NCBI RefSeq assembly: GCF_001571085.1
Contig: NZ_BCTC01000023.1
Coordinates: forward strand, 1-64,000
Source of the DNA: Azohydromonas lata NBRC 102462
Lineage (GTDB): Bacteria > Pseudomonadota > Gammaproteobacteria > Burkholderiales > Burkholderiaceae_C
Reading direction: 5' to 3'
Length of the DNA stretch: 64,000 bases
Part shown: positions 41,637 through 52,252 of the stretch, piece by piece
How positions within the stretch are numbered: the stretch's first letter is position 1
Layout: each line of letters begins with the position of its first letter
The notes under the pieces: generated by a model
Told to the model about the DNA's origin: nothing
Databases searched by the model: none
What the model saw: the letters and a program-made list of their open reading frames with translations, nothing else
Made by a program: the position numbers and the translations under genes

Positions 41637-42421
41637 ATAAGAAATTCTGGTTGCCGCTGATTTTGCACAAGAATCTCACAGTGGCCGCAATACATGGGAC
41701 GGCCACGGTCAAAATAAACGCCGTGCTCGACGCGGTACGTGGCTTACGCTCTGTCGTATCCTCCAAGAGCGATTTGGCATTAGAGCACCCAGCGTGTAGG
41801 TGCTTGTTGCCTGCCGGCCCAGCGCAGTCCGTGTCGGAAGTTGGTTGGCGGGCACCCGCGGGGAGTCGCTTGGTCAACATGCCTTGATCGGGCGCTGGTT
41901 TCGAGGTCTGTCCCCGCCTAGCGCTGTCTCTGGTTATCTTCAGCTTGCGCGCGCATGGCTTTAAACGGACAGCCTTTCTCCGAGGCATGGCGGTGGCGGA
42001 GGTCTACAGGGCAGTCACGGGTAAGCCCCAGCACTGCGGCTTGGACAGTACGTTCATGGCCGCCCAGCATGGCCTGCCTGAAAGGTTTGATCAGTTGGCT
42101 CGGCGCCTTGGTCCGCTCCGGCCGCAGTTCCTGTGCTTCTTCCTGGCTGCGTTCATGGCTGATGCCCGGATTCAGCCGCGTCTGCCACAGGCCGGCATAA
42201 GCCGGCAGGCAGCCCACCTTCAACGCTGCAGGCGAGCGGTCCTGGCGCAACAACCCGGTGAGCACCGGTGCTCGCTCCACAGATGCTGTGGAGAAAGCTG
42301 TCTGCAAGTGGTCGTTTTCGACTGCAAGTCGTTGTCATCGCAGCGATTTTCTAAGATGCCTAAAAATGTGGCGGACTCGGGTGTGGCGCCCGGCACCAAG
42401 CCCCATGTTGGAGCTTCAGCG
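41637..42421. other. Stretch between defence genes without a convincing gene
   Basis: Open frames exist on both strands (for example 41918-42307 and 41945-42502), but none has a clear start signal and their products look like shadows of each other. A 14-base palindrome GAGCACCGGTGCTC lies at about 42258 and could be part of a terminator for the leftward operon ending at 42422. Otherwise nothing recognisable. The promoter of the helicase at 41636 should lie in the AT-richer part near 41640-41760. Confidence 0.45.
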
Positions 42422-43183
42422 TCAGCCCTTGTGCGTCAGAAGTCTTTGCCCGATGACGAAAATGCCGGCCATGGGCATCGACTTCACTTTCTCGATCACT
42501 GATCCCGTGTCCGCCCTGTACCAGTTCACTCCGTCCGTGTTGACCGCCTGCAATACCGGGGCGAAGTCGAACGCTTCACTACACCTCAGTTTCCCGCCGC
42601 CTCTGACCAGAGCGGCCATCGTGCTGTGATTGCCGTTGTGGACCCACACCATAGGCCAAGGGCGCCACGCGATGCCGAAGTGGTTTCGATGATCTTGCTT
42701 CCAAGGTCCCCACTCACGCCCCGCCCCCAGTTTCTGCAGCGCTCCGTGAAAGCGCCAGCGCTCCCACGGTGATGGAAAAACGGCCGCATCGTTCAGATCG
42801 ACGCTGATGGGACGAGGCAGCTTGGCTCTCAGTTGCCGCATGGATTGCCCGGCATTGTTCAACGGCAGGTCCTCGTCCCAGAGCAAGTCCGGGATGTCGA
42901 GCGGCGGCTTGTGGAACTCCTGGGCATTCAGGATCAATCCTTGAAGTCCCTGGCCGATGATGATGCGAGCCAACGCGACTGTCAGGCCCTGCAGCGCGTG
43001 CTTGCCATGCTGTTCTGCCGAGTCGATGGACCACAGCAGCGATTGCCATTGCCTTACCGCAGCGTTGCGCACACCCTTGGGCAAGTCCGGGTAGGGCACT
43101 CGCTCAGGTTGCTTGCGTCGTGGTGCTCTGGCGTCCATTGCTTGTGCCATGGCCATCAGCGATTCCAGTTCGTTCAGGTCCAT
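42422..43183 (-). CDS. Last gene of the defence operon, function unknown
   Basis: 253 residues. The N-terminal half is helical (VRNAAVRQWQSLLWSIDSAE, HALQGLTVALARIIIGQGLQ). The C-terminal half holds SPWERWRFHGALQ, HRNHFGIAWRPWPMVWVHNG and NHSTMAALVRGGG; the NGNHS-like motif recalls uncharacterised families found beside restriction-like systems (DUF6710 is a guess that I cannot test). It overlaps the preceding gene by ten bases, so it is co-translated with it. It could be an effector, a sensor or an immunity factor of the operon. Confidence 0.75.
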   Translation of the reverse strand: MDLNELESLMAMAQAMDARAPRRKQPERVPYPDLPKGVRNAAVRQWQSLLWSIDSAEQHGKHALQGLTVALARIIIGQGLQGLILNAQEFHKPPLDIPDLLWDEDLPLNNAGQSMRQLRAKLPRPISVDLNDAAVFPSPWERWRFHGALQKLGAGREWGPWKQDHRNHFGIAWRPWPMVWVHNGNHSTMAALVRGGGKLRCSEAFDFAPVLQAVNTDGVNWYRADTGSVIEKVKSMPMAGIFVIGQRLLTHKG

Positions 43184-44583
43184 GAAGGTGTCTTGGCCAA
43201 CCTGCGGCGCAATTCCTCGATCAAGTCATGCAACAGCGGCAGGTACTGGCTTTCGTCCAAGGGCTGCATTTCGGCCGCGTGCTTGGCCCGGCGCTGCTGG
43301 ATGAACAGTGCAGTGCGTAACTGCTCGACGCTCACGCGCTGCAGCCCGTTGGCGAAAACGCTGTTGAATATATGCATGCATTCGTCGATGGAGCGCAGGC
43401 CGCTGCGATAGCCGTCGAATGCTAAGCAAAACGGCCAAAGCTCATCCCAGGACGCACGTGGCGGCGGCAGCATCGCTGTGTGCAAGGCGTGGTGGGGAAT
43501 GAACTCGCCGATTTCCTCCGACGGTGGTCGCCAGCCTTCGGGATCAATCCACGCGGGCGGTGTCGGCGTTACGGGATAGGGCAGTTCAAAATCCTGGCCA
43601 CCGTAGAGCTCGGGTAGCTGGCCGTGCTCGGCTTCGCCAAGCACCGTGATGAGCCAGCCGGCATAGGCCCAGTCGGTGCCGGCGCTTGCCTCGGCAAGCT
43701 GCGGAAAACGTTTGATGAACTTGGTGGCCAAGGTCCGGGCGTCGTCGTTCGCGGCATCGGTCCAGCCGAAGTAGGCAGTGCCATTCTCCGAGGAGTGGAG
43801 TTGGGAACGCTGCAACGTGCGCGGCGTCCAGCCATCGTCCTGCACGTCCTGCGCAGGCAGGAGGTGGCAGCGCCACGTCAGGCTGTCGGCAGAGCGGCCG
43901 GGGCAGATGCGCAGGCGCTGGTAGCCCACCTTGTGCAGTTCGTGAACCATGGCCAGCAACCGTGTCCCGCGCCGCTGCACGGGATCGGCCGATGCCGACC
44001 TCGAGATGGGCCTAGCACCTTCAGCGGGCGGCACGACTCGAGGTTCGTAGCCGGGCGGCACGTACCCGGGTTGGTGCGCCATGTCGTGACCTGCGCTGCT
44101 CGCAACTGGGCTGGCCAGATCCCACCTGGCGAAGCTGGTGCTCATCTCATCAAACGCCGAGGGCAGCCAGCCCTCGGCCAAGACGCTTTCCAACTCCTCA
44201 AGCCAGTTAGCGGTAGCCGGTGCCAGCGGCCCCTTGCATCGCTGCTGCACATGGTCCGGCACGCTTACAAGGATGGCTTGTGCCAGCCCGGCTGGGCTGA
44301 CGTCACGGCGGACCGTGCCGCCGCAATGCTGCTCTAGGTACCGCGCCTCGCTACCGCTGTTGTAGCGGTAGAAGCCCTGGCTGGGTCGCCCTAACGGCTG
44401 GAATTCGATGCGCCAGTGGCAACCGGAAGGCGCCCTGTAGGGCAACAGACCAAGGCGCCCATATCCATTGCGCAGCAGCCAGATGCCAGCGCGCACGACC
44501 TTCTGGCATGCGTCTAGCACCTGCTGTTGCGCGGACAGGGCAACAAACGCTGGCAACTGGCCTCCGTCCTCCACTTGGCTCAT
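43174..44583 (-). CDS. Unknown defence-operon protein with internal duplication
   Basis: 469 residues. Two units look alike: one at about residues 40-115 ([40 protein letters not shown]) and one at about 215-330 ([40 protein letters not shown]). Both have G-Y-x-R-L, then W-R followed by an aromatic-rich strand. A Pro-rich linker separates them. The C-terminal part is helical ([20 protein letters not shown]). No known family is recognised. The ATG overlaps the stop of the DUF499 gene (ATGA), so it is produced together with it and is probably a partner. Confidence 0.78.
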   Translation of the reverse strand: MSQVEDGGQLPAFVALSAQQQVLDACQKVVRAGIWLLRNGYGRLGLLPYRAPSGCHWRIEFQPLGRPSQGFYRYNSGSEARYLEQHCGGTVRRDVSPAGLAQAILVSVPDHVQQRCKGPLAPATANWLEELESVLAEGWLPSAFDEMSTSFARWDLASPVASSAGHDMAHQPGYVPPGYEPRVVPPAEGARPISRSASADPVQRRGTRLLAMVHELHKVGYQRLRICPGRSADSLTWRCHLLPAQDVQDDGWTPRTLQRSQLHSSENGTAYFGWTDAANDDARTLATKFIKRFPQLAEASAGTDWAYAGWLITVLGEAEHGQLPELYGGQDFELPYPVTPTPPAWIDPEGWRPPSEEIGEFIPHHALHTAMLPPPRASWDELWPFCLAFDGYRSGLRSIDECMHIFNSVFANGLQRVSVEQLRTALFIQQRRAKHAAEMQPLDESQYLPLLHDLIEELRRRLAKTPSWT

Positions 44584-47399
44584 TCGTCGGACTCAAACTC
44601 CGCGTTCTTGAACTTAAGCACGTTGCAGTTCTCCTTCACCGCGCGTTGAAGCCCATCGTCGAAGCTGGCGGGTGTTTCGGCCTCGATGTCGATGGAAATC
44701 CGCATCTTCACACCGGGCTTGGCAGTGAACTGGAGAACTACTTCGTCCACCAAGTCCGAGAACTGCTTCTTGGCTTTGAACGGGTCGAGATCAATGCTGG
44801 CGTAGAAACGACGCGACGTCTTCTTTTGCGGAGGCGGAGGCGGAGGCGGGGGTGCCGGGTCCGGTCCGGGTCCAGGACCGGGGCCAGGGCCAGGATTCGG
44901 TCCGGGATTGGGTGGAGGTGGCGGGGGCGGCGGCGCCTCGTCTTCAAGCTTCTTGATGTAGGCAGCCGCAGCACCCGGCTCAATCAACAACAGGCTCTGG
45001 TCCAGAACGACAGTGGTCCGCTTGCCAAAGACGAAGCCGACATATCGCCCTTCTTCTTTGGCCTGGGCCAAGCCGAAGAAGTCGCGGGATTCGACGCCGG
45101 CGCTGATCGTGAGCTGAAGGACAACGTCGTCCTTGAGGCGCGGCAGGTAGAGGTACTGACAGGTCTTGTGCCAAACGTCGAGCGCGCTCACGTCGCTCTC
45201 GTTTTTCCAAAACCACGTCCGCAACATCGAGGCCAGGTGCACGGGCGCCCACTCGGTGACGAGCAGCTCGTTTTCCTTCATCACGCGCTCAATGTCCTGG
45301 GATGCATTGGGCGCTCCTGGGTTGAGCGGGAAAGGCTCCCACTGGACCTCGCTGAGGCCTTTGCCTGGCCGAGCCTCTTGGACGGGCGCCAAGAGCCATT
45401 TGTAGGTTTCGCGCACCATGCGGCGTAGAGCATCGTTGGCATCGCCCAGACCCTTCTGGGCTTGCTTGGCCTGAAGCATGTCCAGGTTTAGTTTGCCTTC
45501 GCTGATGTCATTGACAATGGACTGCCAAGCCAGCATCGAACGCACCTGATCGCGCAGGCGGGCCACGTTGTCGTAGTCAGCCGCCATGAAGATCAGGCGG
45601 TTCTGCTTCTGACGTAGCGCGTCGCCGCGGTTCTTCAGGATCTGGTTGGCACGATCAATGGCCAAGTTAGTGCCGCTGCGGCTATAGCCAACATCGGGTG
45701 GCAGCACGACCAAGCGAAGCGACCAGTCGTCGGGAACGTCGCCACTGCTGGTGAAGACATGGACACCGCCGAAAAAGCCGGTGGCTAGGCTCTTGCGCAC
45801 GCGCTCCTGAATTGCAGGAAAGACGTCTTCCTTGTCTTGGAACCGGCGCTTGCGCTCCTCCATCTCACGGCGTAGGTTGGGTCTGGTGTCAAACCAGAAT
45901 CGGTTGTTGCCGCTGTTGAGGTAATGCAGGCGATCGCCCAAGCGGCGCAGAGCGTCCTTGTACACACCTGGCTGCTGACCTGGGATTGCCACGCCCAGGA
46001 CAACTCGTTCGAGCTCCAGGCCGCGCACCATCTGGTTGGCAGTACTCGGTGCGCTGCCTAGGAAAATCGCACGTGCGGTGCGCCGGCAGGCCTGCACGGC
46101 ACCTAGGCGCGTGTCCGTGTTCTCGATGCCGGCCGTCTCTGCGCGCTCCCCGTCGATGTCGCGCTCAAGGACCGGGTCCCAGCCTTGGGGCAGGTAGTAG
46201 ATGATGTCATTGCGGGTGTCCGCGTCGTACACGGGTAGGCTGCCCGGCATGATCAGCGGGTCCTTGTTGTCATCCTTCCAAAGGCGATGGATAACCTTGG
46301 CCATCAGCTTGAGCACGCCGCGTGTGCGCTGGAAGTTGTCCAGCGACGACCAATCCTCATACAGGCGGTCGAACACCTCCGGGTGAATCGGGTATGCATG
46401 CAGCAGCCGGTCAAAGTAGCGGCCTTCCTGTGTCTCACGAGGCAGGTCGTCCTTGTGAGTCACGTAGTAGTCGGCGAAGGCACGGCAAACCGACTCGGCG
46501 GCCAGGCGGTCGTTGATCTGGCTGAATAACCGGCGCCGAACGATTTCAAACGCTTCTTCGGTTGCAACGGGCTTCCACAAAGCTTGGATGCGGCCGAAGT
46601 AGTGCGCCAGCGACGCCAATGCCCGCACGCCCCGCTGGCTACCGGCCTCCTTGTCGGACTCGGGCAGTGAAGCCAGCAACACGGCCGTCGGCACCGCCTT
46701 CAAAGCTTCGGTAAGCGCTTGGACGAAAGTCAGGTTCGAATCGAAAGTGCCGCCCGTTAGGGCCGCTCCTTCCTCGAATTGCCGGATGTACGCCACCAAC
46801 TCGTCGATCAGGATGACGCACGGCGCGTAGCGGCTCAGCAGTGCTTCCAGTACTGCCTTGCCTGGCGAGGTGCCCGATGCATCGGCGTCGGCGACCAACG
46901 CATAGCCTTCGACCCCGCCCAATTGCCACGCCAGGTCGCCCCATAGCGTACGGACTGTCACCGCTCCATGCGAAACCGGTTGATTAGGAGACGACTTGAT
47001 GCCGTCCAGCACTGCGATACGAGCATGGGGCAGTTCGGCCACACCAGCAGCGTCGAGGATGGCTGACACCCCAGGCATGTCGCTAGCCGGTGCCTTGCCG
47101 CTGGCCAAGTGGTACACCGCCAGCATGGTGTGCGTCTTGCCGCCGCCGAAAGCCGTCTGCAGTTGGATGACCGGGTCGCCGCCGCAGCCGGCCAAACGCT
47201 TGACCACTGAGTCCAGCAGCAGGCGCATGCCTTCGGTGATGAAGGTGCGCTGGAAGAAAAGAGCCGGGTTCTGATACTCGGCTGTGGCCGTGCCGGCATG
47301 CACCCGGGAAAGGTCAGCGGCAAACTCGGCTTGCTGGAACGTGCCTTTCAGCACGTCTTCGTGGGGAACGGCGATTTCACGCCAAGGCTTCAGACTCAA
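44580..47399 (-). CDS. DUF499 AAA+ ATPase of the Hma-like defence operon
   Basis: 939 residues. DUF499 proteins are large P-loop ATPases that occur with DUF1156 methylases and helicases in defence islands. Walker A is [15 protein letters not shown] at about residues 78-92 and Walker [18 protein letters not shown] at about 205. A Pro/Gly-rich linker (about residues 815-860) precedes the usual C-terminal domain ([40 protein letters not shown]). The start is a TTG that overlaps the stop of the preceding gene (TTGA) behind a GGGAGA box, which suggests translation by re-initiation. Its exact mechanism is not known. Confidence 0.92.
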   Translation of the reverse strand: MSLKPWREIAVPHEDVLKGTFQQAEFAADLSRVHAGTATAEYQNPALFFQRTFITEGMRLLLDSVVKRLAGCGGDPVIQLQTAFGGGKTHTMLAVYHLASGKAPASDMPGVSAILDAAGVAELPHARIAVLDGIKSSPNQPVSHGAVTVRTLWGDLAWQLGGVEGYALVADADASGTSPGKAVLEALLSRYAPCVILIDELVAYIRQFEEGAALTGGTFDSNLTFVQALTEALKAVPTAVLLASLPESDKEAGSQRGVRALASLAHYFGRIQALWKPVATEEAFEIVRRRLFSQINDRLAAESVCRAFADYYVTHKDDLPRETQEGRYFDRLLHAYPIHPEVFDRLYEDWSSLDNFQRTRGVLKLMAKVIHRLWKDDNKDPLIMPGSLPVYDADTRNDIIYYLPQGWDPVLERDIDGERAETAGIENTDTRLGAVQACRRTARAIFLGSAPSTANQMVRGLELERVVLGVAIPGQQPGVYKDALRRLGDRLHYLNSGNNRFWFDTRPNLRREMEERKRRFQDKEDVFPAIQERVRKSLATGFFGGVHVFTSSGDVPDDWSLRLVVLPPDVGYSRSGTNLAIDRANQILKNRGDALRQKQNRLIFMAADYDNVARLRDQVRSMLAWQSIVNDISEGKLNLDMLQAKQAQKGLGDANDALRRMVRETYKWLLAPVQEARPGKGLSEVQWEPFPLNPGAPNASQDIERVMKENELLVTEWAPVHLASMLRTWFWKNESDVSALDVWHKTCQYLYLPRLKDDVVLQLTISAGVESRDFFGLAQAKEEGRYVGFVFGKRTTVVLDQSLLLIEPGAAAAYIKKLEDEAPPPPPPPPNPGPNPGPGPGPGPGPDPAPPPPPPPPQKKTSRRFYASIDLDPFKAKKQFSDLVDEVVLQFTAKPGVKMRISIDIEAETPASFDDGLQRAVKENCNVLKFKNAEFESDE

Positions 47400-48022
47400 G
47401 GTGCAGTTCTCCCTACCGTCCAGGGCTGTGCAGGCGCTGTCACGGTTTCATTGACGACAAGGCAAGTAACGTTGAACGCGTGCAGGCGCTGTTCCATGGC
47501 GGTTTTCAAACGACTGGCGAGCACGCCAAAGTCAGGTCCGCTCCATGTCAAAAAGAGTACGACTTTCAAGGCGACGCCGGGCGCGAAAGCTTTGGCATAG
47601 GGTTGCACAGCAACTGCGCGACTTTCGGTTGTGGGCGCACGGCTGGCGACGGCTAGGGTCGTAATGGTACCGGCCACCTTTTGCACGACCTCATCGACTA
47701 CAAACATTTTGACCCGCTTGGCTTCTACAAGATCGTCCCAGCCTTTCGCCTTGATCCAGACCTCGGTGTCCAAGAGTTCTTGGGGTTTGGGATTGTTAGG
47801 CACAAGCCGAGGTCGGTTTGCCTGTTCGTGCCCGAAGCAGTCTTTGATTTCGATCCACCAATGCTCTTGAGGCTCTTGAGGACCGTAAGCTGTAATGTCT
47901 ACGGCCTTAACTTGATTTGCGATTGCATCGCCGTCGCGGTACCAGTCGGTATCGTCGATCTTGATAGCGCACCATCCTGCAGCGAAGGTTAGCTTTAAGG
48001 TGCCTTCAGTGATCACCGTCAT
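47396..48022 (-). CDS. Small protein with PD-(D/E)XK-like pattern
   Basis: 208 residues. The segment [20 protein letters not shown] followed by EIKDCFG has Asp, then about 17 residues later E-x-K, preceded and followed by hydrophobic strands; this is the spacing of a PD-(D/E)XK nuclease core. The C-terminal half is beta-rich ([30 protein letters not shown]). It starts one base after the stop of the ATPase gene and overlaps the DUF499 gene. I infer a nuclease or nuclease-derived partner of that ATPase; no named family is recognised, and an inactive fold is possible. Confidence 0.7.
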   Translation of the reverse strand: MTVITEGTLKLTFAAGWCAIKIDDTDWYRDGDAIANQVKAVDITAYGPQEPQEHWWIEIKDCFGHEQANRPRLVPNNPKPQELLDTEVWIKAKGWDDLVEAKRVKMFVVDEVVQKVAGTITTLAVASRAPTTESRAVAVQPYAKAFAPGVALKVVLFLTWSGPDFGVLASRLKTAMEQRLHAFNVTCLVVNETVTAPAQPWTVGRTAP

Positions 48023-48023
48023 T

Positions 48024-49073
48024 TCAACTGCCCTGAAGCTCTCGGTCGTACTGCGCCAGCTCCTCGTCCAGCGCCACGATGTTGGTAAGGCCCGTCATGT
48101 TGTCGGCCAGTTGCACGTCGGCTTCACTGCTGTCGCCCTGCACAGCATTCAGGCCGATGTAGCACCGCTTCAGCGGGGTAGCTTTATTCAGCAGTTCCAA
48201 TTCCTTCAGCAGGAAGAAGCTGTGGGTGGCAATGAACACCTGCACCCCGCTGGCGGCCAACTGATGGATGACGCTGGCCACCAGTCGAATCAGGCGGGGA
48301 TTGAGGTTGGCCTCAGGCTCGTCCCAGAAGAGGTACCCCTGAGACTGGATTACGCCATTCACAATCAAGCGTGCCAGCATTGCGAGCTTGCGGTGGCCTT
48401 CAGCAACCAGCGACATCTCGACGTTGCCTACACCCGGCATATCCAAATAAAAACGACCGTTCTCAAGCACCACAGAGCCGCCAAGCGCCTGCTCCACGGG
48501 GGCTATCAATCGCGCCATATCTGCCGGCCTCGCACCTCGTTTCAAGAGTCCGCCAAGTAGCAGGCAGGTGTCTCGCCACGTCTCTTCAAATTCGAGGTAG
48601 TGTTGTTCGTACACCGAAACAAAATTCGGGAAGATGGTCATCAGCTCCCGTGTCGGTATATACAGCGGACTCTGTTGCTCCCAAGCGCTTGGAAGCTCGT
48701 CCACCTGCACATCGGACCGGGAGTTAGTGGCAAAGCTGATTTTTGTGTTCAGAGCGCGGTTACCGAAAACCGCACTTACCTCACAGCGATCGCGTCCTTG
48801 CTTGCGGGTGACCAACCTGCCGATGCCTTTTTCGGGCCGAAACACCCCAATCAACTTTTCGCCATAGGCTTTCTGCAGCACAGCTTTGGTCGGCTCACCA
48901 GCGCTGGGTTTTCGACCTGCCTCAGCACTTGTAGCAATCAGTGCGTAAGCCAACTTGAGCAAATGCGACTTGCCCATGCTGTTTTCGCCCACGATTACAT
49001 TCAACATAGGGGATAGCGTCAATTGCTGGTCACGGAACACCGTAAACCGCTTGATGTCCAAGCTATTAAGCAT
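48024..49073 (-). CDS. ABC/SMC-like ATPase (AAA_21/OLD-type head)
   Basis: 349 residues. Walker A is LNVIVGENSMGKSHLLKLAY near residue 30; MSLVAEGHRKLAMLARLI stands in the place of the signature motif, YLFWDEPEANLNP is Walker B with D-loop, and VFIATHSFFLLKELEL the switch His. There is no C-terminal toprim domain, unlike OLD nucleases, so a separate partner is needed; the next gene is a candidate. Such heads act as sensors or regulators in several defence systems (for example PARIS, Gabija-type relatives). A GGAAG box lies in the 12-base gap after the methylase gene. Confidence 0.9.
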   Translation of the reverse strand: MLNSLDIKRFTVFRDQQLTLSPMLNVIVGENSMGKSHLLKLAYALIATSAEAGRKPSAGEPTKAVLQKAYGEKLIGVFRPEKGIGRLVTRKQGRDRCEVSAVFGNRALNTKISFATNSRSDVQVDELPSAWEQQSPLYIPTRELMTIFPNFVSVYEQHYLEFEETWRDTCLLLGGLLKRGARPADMARLIAPVEQALGGSVVLENGRFYLDMPGVGNVEMSLVAEGHRKLAMLARLIVNGVIQSQGYLFWDEPEANLNPRLIRLVASVIHQLAASGVQVFIATHSFFLLKELELLNKATPLKRCYIGLNAVQGDSSEADVQLADNMTGLTNIVALDEELAQYDRELQGS

Positions 49074-49085
49074 TTATCGACTTCC

Positions 49086-51977
49086 TCAAAGATCAAACTG
49101 AATTTGCCGCCCCACAAGGCCAGATTCTGCTGCCGCAGCCTCCACGCTCGTCCAAGCTGCCACAAGCTCGTTGTAGGCCCGCGCGTCCTCGGCCCAGCCT
49201 TGGCGTTCACACAGGGTGTAGAGGCGATACGCCAGCGCGCGGATGGGCTCCGCGCGGGCGGGCATACGGGCAAGCAAGGCACCGGCGGCCGATTCGCCTT
49301 CCTTGTTTAGCGCGCGGATCAACTGGTGCAGGGCTTCCCACACCGGGGTACGGGCATCGCTTTCGGGCGACCAATCGGGATTGAGGTCGGCCCAACGCAA
49401 TAGGCTTAACATGCCCCCACTACTTTTCAGTACGCCAGCCTCGGCAAGTCCACCGACGCTGGTTCCTTTAGCGCGAGCTAGCACATCGGCTTCGCCGTAC
49501 TTGCCCGTAGCCCAGCCATGCTGCTCAAACCAAGCTAGGCAAAATTGGGTGTCGTGGTCAAAATCATCTTCAGCCAAGAAACGGTTGATTAATTGCAGCG
49601 CCGTTTTAACGCTCATTTTGCTTCCGTCGGCTTCTAGTACCGCGCTGTACTTGCTAAATATGGCCATGCCTGGGCCGATAATGGCCTGGCTGAGGTCAAC
49701 TGGTGCAACAGGTGAATTTATGCCTCCAAGGGTCATTTCATCTAGAGCACTGGGTAGTGCAGCGTTTAGCTCGCGAATGAAGGCTCGGCGGCCGATAGTG
49801 GGCGCATCTGTTGCCCGCTGGCGGCATACCAGTACAATGCTGGAGGCAAGAGCGTTGGTGCCTGACCCAATCATGCGATTGCCTAATTCTGTTCGCATAG
49901 GCCACGTACCTGTTATTGCAAACCCCGCATCTAAAACGGCCTGCAAGAAAGTATCCCACCCAGTACTGGATGTGCCGGACTCACCTTTAGTTTCGCTCTG
50001 CTTAAAAGCATAGTAAATGGTGACGGGGAAAGCCGGATGCACCTTCTCAGCTAAGTTGTGCATGGCCTGCGTCATGCCGTCTAGGAAGAAGGCCTCAGCC
50101 TTCTCCTTGGTTCCATGACGATATGGTGTAGCCACCAGCTCCTCAGCTTTTGGTACAGCGAGTGTGGCAAACAAATTCGGGTATATCGGTTTAAGGCTGC
50201 GGCGCAGCCACACGTAGAAAAAGTCCGAGAGATCTCCGTAGCCAATGTTGTCGTAATATGGCGGGTCGGTTGATACCACTTTTCCAACGCATAAGTCTTG
50301 AGATCTGGCATTTTCCTGCGATGCTTTCCCAATCGTGCGAGCGCTTAAAGAGGTATCTATTACCTTCGCAACCCATCCAACTGCATCCTCATAATTGCCA
50401 GAAGAAAGGCTGAATGGATTTCCTTCTACGAAATCCCAAACCATTGGAAGTGCATGTCGTCCAAAAGTGTTCGCAATTTTTGGTGCATAACCTGTTGGAT
50501 TAGGGTCCCACCGACAGAGTGACGAATGTCTGTCCGCCATGCGACTTACAGAAAATGCCAAATAAATACTGACGGCCTGAGAATAAGCTTTTGCTCCGGA
50601 ACCGCCCGCATCTAATGGAGTGCCGTCATCTAGTAATCCGGCCCTAACTGCATCTTGCTCACAGCATTCAGCAGCCTCGGCCACAAGGTCAGCCAAGGTA
50701 CTAAGAATGACTTTCTGCCTAGCGGTGAAGAGATCGCTATAAGCCTTCATGCCATAAAGTTGCACTCGAAACCCAAGAGCTTTCTCAGGAAGAGGAGTAT
50801 TTGGCTGCCAATCAGGTTTGGCTTGCAAGGCGATAGACTCGTGAACCCCGGTGGGAGACAGATAGACACGCCCCCCTTTTGTCTCTGCAACAATAGCCAT
50901 TAGCTTTGAACCCATTCGATTCGCCGCTGCTTCTGCGCGAATATGGTCAAAGCTAATAGGGCTTTGGGACATTAAGCACGTGAAGGATGAGCCGCTGCCG
51001 CTAGCTTTTGTTCCTTTTTTAGCGGCTTCGTCTGGAGGTCCTAGCTTGACAACAAAGCGGTACGAGTCTTTTTCTAGTTGTGGTTGAATATACGCTTGCT
51101 TTTCGCCTTTGGGGTACAAAACAAAAGTAGACGCTAAGGGCACATCAACGTGACTAAATACAGGGTTTGGGCTTTTTACCGTACGAGCCCATAGCCATGC
51201 AATAACAGTTAGAGATTGTCCAACTAAAGGCTTCAGGTCTGGTCGATCAATGGCCATTTCGGCAGTGACCGTGATTTTCGGGTACAGATGGCCGATTCGT
51301 TTTTCTGCCTCTGCCCGTACCCAAGCACCGTAGCGACGTACGTCTTCCGCCAAACCGCGGGCGTAACTCCAGTCTTCCCCAAATTTGCCCTGTTTGTCAT
51401 TGGGCAGGCGCGGCCCTATGGGCGCGCGATTAGAAAACCGAGGCGGGATCTCAATCATTGCTTTATTGATTGTGACCGCCACTGGATTAAGATCGCTTGC
51501 CGATGCTTCTAAGCCTAAACGCTGCGCTTCAAGCGGAATGGCGCCGCCTCCTGCAAAGGGGTCGTGGAATGCTGGCAGCTTTTCAGGGTTAAATAGTTCT
51601 GCTGCGCGAGGGTGGCTTTTATTGAGTCGGCACGTTTCAACCCAGCTCTCTTGGATCGCAGTACGAGCTCGAGCTAATACATCATCGTTGTCGGTGTTTT
51701 CCCATTGAACAAGGTCTTCTATTATTTTAAATAGATCTCCACGTTTTGCGTCAGCTTGCGCTTTTGTCATGCCTGCAAAATAGCCGCGCTCACCTCCCGG
51801 ATCATTGACCATTTGTGCAAAAAGCACTGCGCGAGCAGCAGCCAGTGGGCGACGTGCCCACCAAAGATGCAAGGTGCTGGGGTGACCATGGCGAATAGAC
51901 TTTTCGCGAACAGCGGCGGCATTGATTCTGTCCAGCGGCAGTGCGACTTCAATGAGTTTCTTGGGTGACTTGATCAT
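49086..51977 (-). CDS. DUF1156 adenine-specific DNA methylase
   Basis: 963 residues from ATG 51977, which overlaps the stop of the preceding gene. The DUF1156 start is seen in [20 protein letters not shown] and [23 protein letters not shown] motif I is [20 protein letters not shown] at about residue 140; the catalytic motif [20 protein letters not shown] is at about 570. The C-terminal part ([20 protein letters not shown]) is also family-like. It should methylate adenine in the host's DNA and mark self in the defence system. GC content drops clearly in the middle of this gene compared with the transfer region. Confidence 0.93.
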   Translation of the reverse strand: MIKSPKKLIEVALPLDRINAAAVREKSIRHGHPSTLHLWWARRPLAAARAVLFAQMVNDPGGERGYFAGMTKAQADAKRGDLFKIIEDLVQWENTDNDDVLARARTAIQESWVETCRLNKSHPRAAELFNPEKLPAFHDPFAGGGAIPLEAQRLGLEASASDLNPVAVTINKAMIEIPPRFSNRAPIGPRLPNDKQGKFGEDWSYARGLAEDVRRYGAWVRAEAEKRIGHLYPKITVTAEMAIDRPDLKPLVGQSLTVIAWLWARTVKSPNPVFSHVDVPLASTFVLYPKGEKQAYIQPQLEKDSYRFVVKLGPPDEAAKKGTKASGSGSSFTCLMSQSPISFDHIRAEAAANRMGSKLMAIVAETKGGRVYLSPTGVHESIALQAKPDWQPNTPLPEKALGFRVQLYGMKAYSDLFTARQKVILSTLADLVAEAAECCEQDAVRAGLLDDGTPLDAGGSGAKAYSQAVSIYLAFSVSRMADRHSSLCRWDPNPTGYAPKIANTFGRHALPMVWDFVEGNPFSLSSGNYEDAVGWVAKVIDTSLSARTIGKASQENARSQDLCVGKVVSTDPPYYDNIGYGDLSDFFYVWLRRSLKPIYPNLFATLAVPKAEELVATPYRHGTKEKAEAFFLDGMTQAMHNLAEKVHPAFPVTIYYAFKQSETKGESGTSSTGWDTFLQAVLDAGFAITGTWPMRTELGNRMIGSGTNALASSIVLVCRQRATDAPTIGRRAFIRELNAALPSALDEMTLGGINSPVAPVDLSQAIIGPGMAIFSKYSAVLEADGSKMSVKTALQLINRFLAEDDFDHDTQFCLAWFEQHGWATGKYGEADVLARAKGTSVGGLAEAGVLKSSGGMLSLLRWADLNPDWSPESDARTPVWEALHQLIRALNKEGESAAGALLARMPARAEPIRALAYRLYTLCERQGWAEDARAYNELVAAWTSVEAAAAESGLVGRQIQFDL

Positions 51978-52252
51978 TTGATGATGCCTGCCTCTCGGTA
52001 GGCGCGTTCCATTTCTTCTTTGGGGACGACTACGCGGTCGTATTCGAATTTTCTGCCTATGCATGCGCACCATTCATGCGCCTCAATGGGGTCGCCTTTG
52101 CGAATCAGAAAATTCTCAAATCCAGTTTGTCCACCAGATACCAGCGCAACAAAAATGCCCTTTTCATCTTGACGAATTAAAAGTTCGCCCGAGCAATTCG
52201 TCGACTTTTTTGAAACGACATTTGTGACGACGAGATCAATTTGCACTCTCAT
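51974..52252 (-). CDS. Small gene between helicase and methylase
   Basis: 92 residues: an N-terminal beta-strand pair ([20 protein letters not shown]), then [20 protein letters not shown] and a helical end ([14 protein letters not shown]). It overlaps the helicase stop (ATGA) and the methylase start (ATGA). No family is recognised. A small structural subunit of the helicase-methylase complex is a reasonable guess. AT-rich compared with its surroundings. Confidence 0.72.
   Translation of the reverse strand: MRVQIDLVVTNVVSKKSTNCSGELLIRQDEKGIFVALVSGGQTGFENFLIRKGDPIEAHEWCACIGRKFEYDRVVVPKEEMERAYREAGIIK

Noticed and set aside
41918-42502. Overlapping frames on both strands between the helicase and the defence operon
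   Set aside because: Neither has a good start signal, and each looks like the shadow of the other; no motif was found.
44830-44940. GC-rich repeat considered as minisatellite or attachment site
   Set aside because: It is in frame within the DUF499 gene and encodes its Pro/Gly linker.
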